A stretch of DNA of 64,000 bases, taken from NCBI RefSeq assembly GCF_003314435.2, contig NZ_QNVY02000004.1:1-64000 (forward strand). Direction: 5' to 3'. The position numbers were made by a program, and so were the translations under genes. Source of the DNA: Flavobacterium petrolei (GTDB lineage Bacteria; Bacteroidota; Bacteroidia; Flavobacteriales; Flavobacteriaceae). The notes below the pieces were generated by a model. That model had not been told where the DNA came from and searched no databases. It saw only the letters and a program-made list of their open reading frames with translations. Within the stretch, counting starts at the first letter, position 1. Every line of letters begins with the position of its first letter. This document shows positions 54,961-63,913 of the stretch, in pieces.

Positions 54961-56148
54961 TTGATGATTCTCAAACAAATTAAAATCGTTTTTATAGTAC
55001 TGTTTTTATTTTCCGCAGTAAATATTTTTCCTCAGTCCAATACTAAGTTTATTGTAATTTTAGATGCGGGTCACGGTGGTAAAGATCCTGGTAATTCTTA
55101 TCACGGTTTTGTTGAAAAAGAAATTGCACTTAAAACTACATTGAAACTGGAAAAGCTCCTTGAAAAAGAGGGCGGTATTCAAGTCATTCATACCAGGAAA
55201 TCAGATGTTTTTATAGAATTAAAGGACCGACCTAAAAAAGCGAATAGTCTTGATGCCAATTTATTTATTTCCATACACTGTAATTCTGTCAAAAACCCAG
55301 TTCCTTTTGGTACAGAAACTTTTGTAATGGGTTTGGCAAGGAGTAAGGGTAACTTGGAAATCGCAAAACAAGAAAACTCAGTTATATTATTGGAGAAAGA
55401 TTACAAGCAAACTTATAAAGGATTTGATCCCAAAAATCCCGAAACGTTAATAGGGTTGAAAATTCTGCAAGAAGATTATTTAGACCGAAGTATAAATTTA
55501 GCTTCAAAAATTGAAAATAATTTTAAAAATAAAGTGCATCGAAAATCAAGAGGTATAAAGCAGACTCCGTTATGGGTTTTGGACGCCGCTTACATGCCCA
55601 GTGTATTGATTGAATTAGGATTTTTATCCAATAATGAGGAAGGAATTTTTCTTAATTCAAATGTGGGACAAAACAAGATGGCGCATGCAATTGCAACAGC
55701 AATTATCGCATACAAAAAAGAATATTTTGGAACACAATCCGATAATACTTATCAGGATACTTCCTCCAAAAAAATAACGGAAAACACTACAAAAAATAAT
55801 TTAAAGCGCACAAAATCAAAACTAAATATTGATAAATCAGTTTCACCAAGGAGCGAAACAAAAACACAAAATTCTGATGTAGTTTTTAAAGTTCAATTTG
55901 CAGCCGGAAATAAAAATATCGAATTAAATCCTTCTAATTTTAAGGGATTAAAAAATGTCAGCGTCAGAACAAACAACGGGTCCTTTTATAAATATGCTTA
56001 TGGCGCTACAACGGATTATAGTCTTGCGAAACAGAATTTGAAAGAGGTTAAATCCAAAGGGTATTCTTCAGCGTATATTATAGCGTTTAGGAATGGAAAA
56101 AATATTAGTGTTGAAGAAGCGCTGAAAAAATTACAACAAGTCAAATAA
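54961..56148 (+). CDS. N-acetylmuramoyl-L-alanine amidase with SPOR-like domain, copy 2
   Basis: 395 residues, same plan as copy 1: signal peptide (to about PQS), Amidase_3 domain with ILDAGHGGKDPGNSYHG, SIHCNSVKN and IELGFLSNNEEG, a linker rich in Lys, Thr and Ser, and a SPOR-like end (FKVQFAAGNKNIELNPSNFK). The catalytic residues are conserved. The two copies differ mainly in the linkers, consistent with an old tandem duplication. Followed by an MCE/MlaD gene after 32 bases, so the set is probably one operon. Confidence 0.93.
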   Translation: MMILKQIKIVFIVLFLFSAVNIFPQSNTKFIVILDAGHGGKDPGNSYHGFVEKEIALKTTLKLEKLLEKEGGIQVIHTRKSDVFIELKDRPKKANSLDANLFISIHCNSVKNPVPFGTETFVMGLARSKGNLEIAKQENSVILLEKDYKQTYKGFDPKNPETLIGLKILQEDYLDRSINLASKIENNFKNKVHRKSRGIKQTPLWVLDAAYMPSVLIELGFLSNNEEGIFLNSNVGQNKMAHAIATAIIAYKKEYFGTQSDNTYQDTSSKKITENTTKNNLKRTKSKLNIDKSVSPRSETKTQNSDVVFKVQFAAGNKNIELNPSNFKGLKNVSVRTNNGSFYKYAYGATTDYSLAKQNLKEVKSKGYSSAYIIAFRNGKNISVEEALKKLQQVK

Positions 56149-56180
56149 TTTATATTAAATTTGTAAAAAATACTTAAATT

Positions 56181-57146
56181 TTGAAAATATCAAGAGAAAT
56201 TAAAACTGCCATTTTAGTAATAGCATCGATTTTATTATTTATTTGGGGCTACAGTTTTTTAAAAGGAAGAGACCTATTTACCAATTACAAAACTTTTTTT
56301 GTAGAATATAAAAGTGTAGAAGGTTTAGCTACATCAGCACCAGTAACCCTAAACGGTTTAGTCGTAGGTAAAGTTAGTAGCATCACCATAAATGAAAATA
56401 CAGGTGTATTATTAGTCGAATTACAATTAAAAACTGATTTTCCAATTTCCAGTTCCAGCGTTGCCTCTATTTATGAGCCAGGATTTATTGGAGGAAAACA
56501 AATTGCAATTATTCCAAATTTTAATGACAAAACCTTAGCTGTTGATGGTCAGAAATTGCAAGGTGGAGTAAAAATGGGTCTTACTGATAAAGTAGGAGAT
56601 CAATTAGCTCCCCTTCAGGAAAAACTTGAAAAGTTGTTGGGAAGTACTGAAAAATTAATGACAGGATTAAACAACGTTTTGGACCAAAAAGGCCAGCAAG
56701 ATTTAAAACTTACCTTAGCTGAATTAGGTAAGACTGTTGAACAGTTTCATAAAGTTTCTTTGAGCGTTAATGATTTATTGAGTACCAATAAAACTCAAAT
56801 AAATGGAGTAGTAACCAATTTTAATAAAATTTCTGGAAATTTTTCTAAAATATCCGATTCCCTTAATAAAGCTGATTTAGCTAAAACTGCCCGTAATTTG
56901 AATGCAACTTTAGCAAGATTAGATGGCATCATGAGCGGTTTGGAATCTGGAAAAGGTTCTATGGGTAAATTATTGAACGATGAGGCTTTCTACCAAAACA
57001 TTAAGAGTTCTACAAAAGAATTAGAATTACTATTACAGGACATTAGACTCTATCCGACAAGATATGTGAATATCTCTGTTTTTGGAAAGAAAAACAAACC
57101 TTATGTTGGTCCTACGAACGATTCTATACCTAATGTAAAAAATTAG
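56181..57146 (+). CDS. MlaD family protein (MCE domain)
   Basis: 321 residues from a TTG at 56181; the residues from that codon (MKISREIKTAILVIASILLF) give the family's basic tail plus single membrane anchor. The MCE domain (about 35-115; KSVEGLATSAPVTLNGLVVG and EPGFIGGKQIAIIPNF) is followed by a long helical region with heptad repeats that can form a pore stalk. MlaD-type proteins bind and pass phospholipids between membranes with an ABC transporter, but no ABC permease or ATPase lies beside it here. It shares an operon with the amidase pair and is 5 bases from the Fe-S gene. Confidence 0.9.
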   Translation: MKISREIKTAILVIASILLFIWGYSFLKGRDLFTNYKTFFVEYKSVEGLATSAPVTLNGLVVGKVSSITINENTGVLLVELQLKTDFPISSSSVASIYEPGFIGGKQIAIIPNFNDKTLAVDGQKLQGGVKMGLTDKVGDQLAPLQEKLEKLLGSTEKLMTGLNNVLDQKGQQDLKLTLAELGKTVEQFHKVSLSVNDLLSTNKTQINGVVTNFNKISGNFSKISDSLNKADLAKTARNLNATLARLDGIMSGLESGKGSMGKLLNDEAFYQNIKSSTKELELLLQDIRLYPTRYVNISVFGKKNKPYVGPTNDSIPNVKN

Positions 57147-57151
57147 TAATT

Positions 57152-58483
57152 ATGAGCTATTTAGACAATATTTTATTTGCCATTCTATTGGTAATTGGTT
57201 TTGGATATTTTTTCAACAGTGTTAAAAAAATTAGACGGAATATCAATCTTGGAACTGCTGTAAATCGTTCAGATAATCCTAAAGCGCGTTGGACTAATAT
57301 GGCAATGATTGCTCTTGGCCAATCAAAAATGGTGAAAAGACCCATTGCCGGAATACTTCATATTATTGTATACGTAGGTTTTGTGGTCATCAACATTGAA
57401 TTATTAGAAATTATAATCGATGGACTTTTTGGTACGCATCGTGTTTTTGCTTTTTTAGGAACAACGTATGATGTGCTGATTGCTTCTTTTGAAATTTTAG
57501 CATTTTTGGTTTTAGTAGCTGTTTTTGCTTTTTGGAGTAGAAGAAACGCCATCAAACTGAAACGATTTGTAAGTTCAGACTTGAAAGGATGGCCTAAAAG
57601 TGATGCGAATTACATCTTGTATTTTGAGGTGGTTCTAATGACATTATTTTTATTAATGAACGCTTCTGATTTGCATTTGCAAAATGTTCCGGGTGGTTTT
57701 TCACATTTTATAAAAGCAGGCTCTTTTCCAATAAGTCAGTTTATTGAACCTATTTTTAATGGAATGTCAAATGAATTGGTAATGTTGCTTTCAGAGATAT
57801 TCTGGTGGTTGCATATCGTGGGTATCTTGATATTCATGAATTACCTTTATTTTTCAAAACATTTACACATTCTGTTAGCTTTCCCAAACACCTATTTTGC
57901 AAATCTGAATCCACAAGGTCAGTTTGATAATTTAGAATCCGTTACTAAAGAAGTGAAGTTAATGATGGATCCTAACGCTGATCCTTTTGCGGCAGCTCCA
58001 GTGGATGAAAATGCAGTTCCAAGTAAATTTGGCGCAAGTGATATTCAGGATTTAAATTGGGTACAATTATTGAACGCTTATACTTGTACAGAGTGTGGTC
58101 GCTGTACTTCGTCTTGTCCAGCGAATATAACAGGAAAAAAATTGTCTCCACGTAAGATCATGATGGACACCAGAGACAGAATGGAAGAAGTAGGAAGAAA
58201 TATTGATGCCAATAAAGGTATTTTTATTCCGGATAATAAAACATTATTAAACGACTACATTACACCAGAAGAACTTTGGGCTTGTACTTCTTGTAATGCA
58301 TGTGTGGACGAATGTCCGGTAAATATTAGCCCGCTTTCTATCATTATGGACATGCGTCGCTATTTAGTTATGGAACAAAGTGCGGCTCCAATGCCTTTGA
58401 ATGCTATGATGACCAATATAGAAAATAATGGTGCACCTTGGCAGTACAATCAGCAAGATCGATTGAATTGGAAAAATGAATAA
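57152..58483 (+). CDS. Membrane-bound 4Fe-4S electron-transfer protein
   Basis: 443 residues. Five or so hydrophobic helices occupy about residues 1-240, with His-containing helices that could bind haem. Two complete 4Fe-4S motifs follow: CTECGRCTSSCP from Cys312 and CTSCNACVDECP from Cys378. This domain order resembles the HdrD/GlpC or nitrate-reductase gamma type of menaquinone-linked proteins. It pairs with the CCG-domain gene 95 bases downstream. Together they probably pass electrons between the quinone pool and an unknown soluble partner; the dehydrogenase is not visible in the window. Confidence 0.85.
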   Translation: MSYLDNILFAILLVIGFGYFFNSVKKIRRNINLGTAVNRSDNPKARWTNMAMIALGQSKMVKRPIAGILHIIVYVGFVVINIELLEIIIDGLFGTHRVFAFLGTTYDVLIASFEILAFLVLVAVFAFWSRRNAIKLKRFVSSDLKGWPKSDANYILYFEVVLMTLFLLMNASDLHLQNVPGGFSHFIKAGSFPISQFIEPIFNGMSNELVMLLSEIFWWLHIVGILIFMNYLYFSKHLHILLAFPNTYFANLNPQGQFDNLESVTKEVKLMMDPNADPFAAAPVDENAVPSKFGASDIQDLNWVQLLNAYTCTECGRCTSSCPANITGKKLSPRKIMMDTRDRMEEVGRNIDANKGIFIPDNKTLLNDYITPEELWACTSCNACVDECPVNISPLSIIMDMRRYLVMEQSAAPMPLNAMMTNIENNGAPWQYNQQDRLNWKNE

Positions 58484-58578
58484 TTGTTTTATTTGTTAAG
58501 AATTTATTTCATATAATACAAGAATAATTTCCGTTTACTTGAATAATCAAATCAACGAATAACCGAATCACAAATAGT

Positions 58579-59370
58579 ATGTCAGAGAATTTAATAGTGC
58601 CAACTATGGCCGAAATGTTAGCTCAAGGGAAACAACCAGAAGTTTTATTTTGGGTTGGTTGTGCAGGAAGTTTTGACGATAGAGCAAAGAAAATAACTAA
58701 GGCATTTGTACGAATTTTAAATCGTTCCAATGTTCCTTTTGCGGTTTTGGGTACCGAAGAAAGTTGTACTGGTGATCCCGCGAAAAGAGCTGGGAATGAG
58801 TTTTTATTCCAAATGCAAGCGATGATGAATATTGAGGTTTTGAATGCTTACGAAGCAAAAAAAATTGTCACTGCTTGTCCGCATTGTTTTAATACGCTCA
58901 AAAACGAATATCCGGAATTAGGCGGAAAATACGAAGTGGTTCACCACACGGAATTTTTGAAATCGTTGTTGGATGATGGAAGATTGACTATCGAAGGTGG
59001 GCAATTCAAGGGAAAGCGAATTACTTTTCACGATCCTTGCTATTTAGGAAGAGCTAATAATGTGTATGAAGCACCAAGAGATTTGATTCTTAAATTGGAT
59101 GCTGAATTAGTTGAAATGAAGCGTTCGAAAGCAAATGGTTTATGTTGTGGTGCCGGCGGTGCCCAAATGTTTAAAGATGCTGAACCAGGAAATAAGGAAG
59201 TCAACGTTGAAAGAACCGAAGACGCATTAGAAACAAAACCGGAAATAATTGCTGCGGGTTGTCCTTTTTGTAATACCATGATGACAGATGGGATTAAAAA
59301 CAAAGAAAAGGAAGGTGAAGTAAAAGTTATGGATATTGCGGAATTAATCGCAAATGCTCAGGATTTATAA
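58579..59370 (+). CDS. CCG-domain (Fe-S)-binding protein, HdrB/LutA/GlpC-like
   Basis: 263 residues with the two cysteine-rich CCG repeats that hold non-cubane clusters in heterodisulfide reductases: ACPHCFNTLKNEYPELG with THHDPCYLGR-type HDPCYLGR in the first, and GLCCGAGGAQMF and AGCPFCNTMMTDG in the second. An N-terminal FWVGCAGSFDDRAKK lies near residue 26. It acts as the partner of the membrane 4Fe-4S protein upstream. The donor or acceptor is not identifiable from the sequence. Confidence 0.88.
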   Translation: MSENLIVPTMAEMLAQGKQPEVLFWVGCAGSFDDRAKKITKAFVRILNRSNVPFAVLGTEESCTGDPAKRAGNEFLFQMQAMMNIEVLNAYEAKKIVTACPHCFNTLKNEYPELGGKYEVVHHTEFLKSLLDDGRLTIEGGQFKGKRITFHDPCYLGRANNVYEAPRDLILKLDAELVEMKRSKANGLCCGAGGAQMFKDAEPGNKEVNVERTEDALETKPEIIAAGCPFCNTMMTDGIKNKEKEGEVKVMDIAELIANAQDL

Positions 59371-59435
59371 ATCAATTAAAATTACAAATTTTGATTATCT
59401 TAATCAAAATTCATAACTCATAACTCAAAAATACA

Positions 59436-59918
59436 ATGTACGTTCCATTTGAAAATTTACCTGAAGAATCCAGAATTTGGATTTATCAATCGAACAGAAA
59501 GTTTTCGGATGCGGAATTTTCTGATATAGAAACTGCCTTGCAATCTTTCTTAGAAGGTTGGGCTGCGCATGGCACTAGTTTAGAATCATCGTATGAATTA
59601 AAATACAATCGCTTCATTATTATTGCAGTAAATCAAGATGTTCAGCCAGCAACAGGATGTTCTATTGATTCCTCTGTAGAATTTATCCAAAGTTTAGAAC
59701 AAAAATATAACGTTGATTTATTAGATAAAATGAATGTTACGTTCAAACTTGGAGAGCATATCGCACACAAGCCATTGATTGATTTTAAAAAGATGGTTAA
59801 AGATAAAGCGGTTACGGAGAACACAATCGTTTTCAATAATTTGGTTAATAATATAGAAGAATATAATGAATCTTGGGAAGTTCCAGCCATTGATAGCTGG
59901 CACAGTAGGTTTTTTTAA
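59436..59918 (+). CDS. Conserved hypothetical protein (often mislabelled ABC transporter ATPase)
   Basis: 160 residues. I see no Walker A, Walker B or ABC signature motif, so the ATPase label attached to its relatives in some databases is not supported. The chain begins MYVPFENLPEESRIWIYQS and ends with WHSRFF; it is acidic and hydrophilic with one conserved-looking TGCSIDSSVEFI stretch. Its place after the Fe-S module and before the GH3 gene suggests shared transcription. No function assigned. Confidence 0.75.
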   Translation: MYVPFENLPEESRIWIYQSNRKFSDAEFSDIETALQSFLEGWAAHGTSLESSYELKYNRFIIIAVNQDVQPATGCSIDSSVEFIQSLEQKYNVDLLDKMNVTFKLGEHIAHKPLIDFKKMVKDKAVTENTIVFNNLVNNIEEYNESWEVPAIDSWHSRFF

Positions 59919-59931
59919 ACAAAATAGTTCA

Positions 59932-62928
59932 ATGAAAAAAATAGGCATCAAAATTGTTTTTTCTTATGTCTTATTTATTTTTGTTGCTACTGGTTGCGTT
60001 GGTACAAAAGTGAATAAGAACAAAACAATTGTATCCACAGTTCCGTCCAAAATAGAAAATCTGGACAGCACAAATAAAACTAATATTCCCAAGCTTTTTG
60101 ACTTGTCTCCCGAAGGAAACAAATGGGTAGATAGTCTTTATAATACTATGACCTTAGAGGAAAAATTTGGGCAATTATTTATGGTTGCTGCTTATTCCAA
60201 TAAAGATTCTACTCATAGTAATGCAATTGAAAAACTTATTTTGGATTATAAAATTGGAGGATTAATTTTCTTCCAAGGCGGTCCAGTTCGCCAGGCTAAA
60301 TTGACTAATAGTTTTCAATCCAAATCAAAAATCCCTCTTTTTATTGGAAGTGATGCGGAATGGGGTTTGGGTATGCGATTGGATTCTACCTATCGTTATC
60401 CTTGGAATATGACGCTTGGGGCCATTCAAGACATGAAACTTTTAGAGAAAGTTGGTGCGCAAATGGGACAGCAGAGCAAGCGATTGGGAATGCAGTTTAA
60501 TTTTGCACCGGTGCTTGATATCAATTCAAATCCTAAAAATCCTATTATTGGTTTTCGTTCTTTTGGCGAAGATAAATTTAAAGTTACAGAACGGGCAATT
60601 GCCGTAATGAACGGGGTTCAAAGTCAGGGAGTATTTTCGACAGGGAAACATTTTCCGGGTCACGGTGATACGGATACCGATTCTCATAAAAAATTACCAA
60701 TCATTAATTCTTCGAAAGAAAGACTAAAAGATATTGAGTTTTACCCTTACAAAAAAATGTTTCATGAAGGACTTGCATCAGTTATGGTGGCACATTTAAG
60801 CGTTCCCAGTTTAGAACCAAGACCTAATTTTCCTTCTTCGATTTCTTATAATGTAGTTACTGATATTCTTCAAAAAGAACTAGGTTTCCAAGGACTTATT
60901 TTTACCGATGCTTTGAATATGAAAAGTGTAAGTAATTTTAAATTACCCAGCGAAATTAATTTTGAAGCTTTTATGGCCGGAAATGACGTTTTGTTGTTTC
61001 CTGAAAATGTTCCTGCTGCGATTGATAAATTTAGATTAGCATATTCCTTGAATTTATTTACTGATGAACGGTTGGCTTTTTCTGTAAAGAAAATTTTAAA
61101 ATTCAAGTATAAAGCTGGTTTGAATGCGTACAAACCGATTGTTATAGAAAATTTGTACAGCGATTTAAATACTGTCGAAAATGATGCATTGCAATATGAA
61201 TTATATGAAAATGCAATTACGGTTCTAAAAAATACTTCGGCTGTTTTGCCAATTAAAAATTTGTACAAACAAAAAATTGCTTATGTAAAAATTGGTGATG
61301 ACAGCAATGATGATTTTTTGTCGACTTTAAAAAAATACGCTGAAGTGACTGAAATTGCAGAAACCAATTTGGATAGTCTTCAAGCGAAATTACAGTCTTT
61401 TACAACGGTAATCATTGGTTATCATAAATCAGATGTTGCTTTTAGAAACGATGATTTAAAAGCGAATGAAGTTTTTAAAATCAATTTTTTAGCCAAGAAT
61501 AACAATGTAATTCTAAATGTTTTTGCAAAACCTTATTCATTATTACCCATTACAAATTTTGAGGATATTGAAGGATTAGTTGTTTCCTATCAAAATAGTA
61601 AGATTGCTCAAATAGTTTCTGCAGAATTAATTTTTGGATCAATCGAAGCAAAAGGCAAATTGCCGGTTTCAATCAATGATAGTTTCAAAGTAAATGATGG
61701 TTTACCAACAGAAAAATTGAATCGTTTAGGGTTTACTACACCGGAAAATGTTGGAATGAATTCAACTATTTTATCAAAAATTGACGATATCGCCAATAAC
61801 GCTATTAATGCTAAAATGACACCTGGAATTCAGGTTTTGGTAGCCCGAAAAGGTAAAGTTATATATCAAAAATCATTCGGATACCATACTTATGATAAAT
61901 TGATAAAAGTGCAGGATTCTGATATTTATGATGTGGCATCGTTAACAAAAATTTTGGCCACGTTACCCAATGTAATGTTGCAATACGATCAACAAAAAAT
62001 AAATCTGGAGACTACATTAGGAACCATGTCTCCCATTTTTAAAGATTCCAATAAAGCGAATATTAATTTTAAGGATTTATTGTCTCATTATGCTGGTTTG
62101 GCTGCAGGGATTCCATTTTATAAGGCCACGATGGATAAATCAAAATCTCCTTCTGAAGTTTATTTTAGGAAAGTTGCCGAAGAGAATTTCTCGAAAAAAT
62201 TAGGAGATAGTCTTTTTATACGAAATGATTTTAGTGATACTATTATGAAAATGATTGTGGATAGTAAGCTGTCAGTGAAAAAAGAATACAAATACAGTGA
62301 TCTTACTTTCATGATTTTGAAGGATTATTTAGAAAAGACAACCGGTAAAACATTAGATGTTTTGATTCAGGAAAATTTCTATCGCTCGCTTGGAATGAAT
62401 AATTCCAGTTTTAATCCATTGAATAAATTTGATAAAAATAGAATTCCGCCAACGGAAACGGATACGTATTTCCGTCATCAACTTTTGCAAGGGTATGTCA
62501 ATGATTTATCGGCTGCTTTAGAAGGTGGAGTTTCTGGTCATGCAGGAGTTTTTTCGAATGCAATGGATGTGGCTAAAATAATGGAACTTTATCTGCAAAA
62601 AGGAAATTATGGCAATCAGCAATATTTTTCCGAGAAAACTTTTGAAGACTTCAATACTTGTTATTTCTGCGCAGTGGGAAATAGGCGTGGTGTTGGTTTT
62701 GATAAACCACAATTGGGTGCCGAAGGTCCTACATGCGGTTGTGCTTCAATGACCAGTTTTGGACACACCGGCTACACTGGAACAATGGCGTGGGCTGATC
62801 CTGAAACGCAAATTGTCTATGTATTTTTATCCAATAGAACTTTTCCTATTGCTGGTGAAAATAGATTATCCAAAGAAAACATTCGAGAAGATATTCAAAA
62901 GGTGATTTATGAAGCTATAATGCACTAA
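59932..62928 (+). CDS. Fusion of GH3 beta-N-acetylhexosaminidase and serine hydrolase (beta-lactamase fold)
   Basis: 998 residues from the ATG at 59932, which gives a lipoprotein signal (FVATGC, Cys22). The GH3 half (about 55-410) has the GKHFPGHGDTDTDSHKKLP motif of NagZ-type enzymes and the nucleophile Asp326 in FTDALNMKSV. A GH3 C-terminal-like region continues to about 590. The C-terminal half (about 620-998) is a serine hydrolase with Ser670-x-x-Lys673 (VASLTKIL), YSD near 790 and a late GHTG. Such fusions in Bacteroidota may trim GlcNAc from peptidoglycan and act on the attached peptide. A perfect hairpin follows the stop. Confidence 0.9.
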   Translation: MKKIGIKIVFSYVLFIFVATGCVGTKVNKNKTIVSTVPSKIENLDSTNKTNIPKLFDLSPEGNKWVDSLYNTMTLEEKFGQLFMVAAYSNKDSTHSNAIEKLILDYKIGGLIFFQGGPVRQAKLTNSFQSKSKIPLFIGSDAEWGLGMRLDSTYRYPWNMTLGAIQDMKLLEKVGAQMGQQSKRLGMQFNFAPVLDINSNPKNPIIGFRSFGEDKFKVTERAIAVMNGVQSQGVFSTGKHFPGHGDTDTDSHKKLPIINSSKERLKDIEFYPYKKMFHEGLASVMVAHLSVPSLEPRPNFPSSISYNVVTDILQKELGFQGLIFTDALNMKSVSNFKLPSEINFEAFMAGNDVLLFPENVPAAIDKFRLAYSLNLFTDERLAFSVKKILKFKYKAGLNAYKPIVIENLYSDLNTVENDALQYELYENAITVLKNTSAVLPIKNLYKQKIAYVKIGDDSNDDFLSTLKKYAEVTEIAETNLDSLQAKLQSFTTVIIGYHKSDVAFRNDDLKANEVFKINFLAKNNNVILNVFAKPYSLLPITNFEDIEGLVVSYQNSKIAQIVSAELIFGSIEAKGKLPVSINDSFKVNDGLPTEKLNRLGFTTPENVGMNSTILSKIDDIANNAINAKMTPGIQVLVARKGKVIYQKSFGYHTYDKLIKVQDSDIYDVASLTKILATLPNVMLQYDQQKINLETTLGTMSPIFKDSNKANINFKDLLSHYAGLAAGIPFYKATMDKSKSPSEVYFRKVAEENFSKKLGDSLFIRNDFSDTIMKMIVDSKLSVKKEYKYSDLTFMILKDYLEKTTGKTLDVLIQENFYRSLGMNNSSFNPLNKFDKNRIPPTETDTYFRHQLLQGYVNDLSAALEGGVSGHAGVFSNAMDVAKIMELYLQKGNYGNQQYFSEKTFEDFNTCYFCAVGNRRGVGFDKPQLGAEGPTCGCASMTSFGHTGYTGTMAWADPETQIVYVFLSNRTFPIAGENRLSKENIREDIQKVIYEAIMH

Positions 62929-62944
62929 CCTAATTTTGAAGTAA

Positions 62945-63000
62945 TAATAGAAATAGTCCAAATGAAATTACTGAGAATTTCATTTGGACTATTTCTATTA
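62945..63000 (+). terminator. Perfect 25-bp hairpin after GH3 fusion
   Basis: 62945-62969 and 62976-63000 are exact reverse complements with a 6-base loop, 16 bases after the stop. No long T tract follows, so it may end transcription weakly or protect the 3' end. Confidence 0.7.
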
Positions 63001-63082
63001 AAATGATTTTCAATACTTTTATTACAAGTATTTAGTTACAAATTTTAGCTTATTATAGTATATTTGAGATAAAAATAGTTTG

Positions 63083-63706
63083 ATGAAAAATATGAATACC
63101 TTTTTTACAAAAGTCAGTTTAATTGTATTGCTTTTTTGCACGACTTTTGTAAATGCTCAAAATATTGATATTAATATTCTACGAGATATCAATGTTGATA
63201 GGAATAAGAATTTAGATCCTACTTTTAAATTAGTAACGAATAGTGCTGTTCCAATAAGTGTTGCAACTCCCATTATTATATATTCGGTTGCTTTAATAAA
63301 GAAAGATAGTACCATCAAGAAACAAGCAATTTTTATAGGAGAAACATTCTTAGTAAATGCATTTATTACCACTGCATTGAAACATACTATAAAAAGAAGC
63401 AGACCATTTGAGACCTATCCTGATATTGATCAAGCAGCATCGTCTTTGGGGAAATCATTTCCTTCTGGACATACTTCTTTAGCTTTTGCGACAGCAACAT
63501 CACTGAGTTTAGCTTATCCCAAATGGTATGTTATTGCACCATCTTTTGCATGGGCAGCTACAGTGGGATATTCTCGAATGCATTTAGGTGTTCATTATTC
63601 AAGTGATGTATTTGCAGGGGCAATTATTGGCAGTGGCTCGGCTTATCTTAGCTATAAAGTGAATAAATGGATGAATAAAAAAAATTCTAAAAAGGATAAA
63701 AAGTAG
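63083..63706 (+). CDS. PAP2 family phosphatase, inner-membrane
   Basis: 207 residues from the ATG at 63083 (a TTG at 63080 just precedes it). A signal/anchor is followed by five helices. The three PAP2 motifs are present: KHTIKRSRPFE (KxxxxxxRP), FPSGHTSLAF (PSGH) and YSRMHLGVHYSSDV (SRxxxxxHxxxD). These acid phosphatases dephosphorylate lipid phosphates such as undecaprenyl pyrophosphate (BacA-type alternative) or lipid A-linked phosphates, outside the membrane. Substrate unknown here; a role in cell-wall carrier recycling is possible beside the wall-processing genes. Single gene. Confidence 0.9.
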   Translation: MKNMNTFFTKVSLIVLLFCTTFVNAQNIDINILRDINVDRNKNLDPTFKLVTNSAVPISVATPIIIYSVALIKKDSTIKKQAIFIGETFLVNAFITTALKHTIKRSRPFETYPDIDQAASSLGKSFPSGHTSLAFATATSLSLAYPKWYVIAPSFAWAATVGYSRMHLGVHYSSDVFAGAIIGSGSAYLSYKVNKWMNKKNSKKDKK

Positions 63707-63913
63707 CTAAAATACAGTGATTATTGTTTGAAAACGATAAAGAATTGAAGTCTAAATCATTTAACTGTAAATAAATAATTGTTGGGTTATTATTAACGGT
63801 AATTTTATGTGCTATATCAAAAGGTAAAACATTAAATTCAACTAACTTTACAGTAACAGTAACACTTTTGATTATTATTAGCTCTTCTTTTTTATTAAAT
63901 TAAATTATCTAAA
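63707..63913. other. Short intergenic region with an unstarted reading frame
   Basis: Frame 63775-63903 is open for about 40 codons, highly hydrophobic at both ends, but has no ATG, GTG or TTG start. It is either a broken small membrane-protein gene or chance. Confidence 0.25.

Noticed and set aside
63775..63903. Hydrophobic 40-codon frame
   Set aside because: It has no usual start codon and no upstream expression signal; noted only as a possible remnant.
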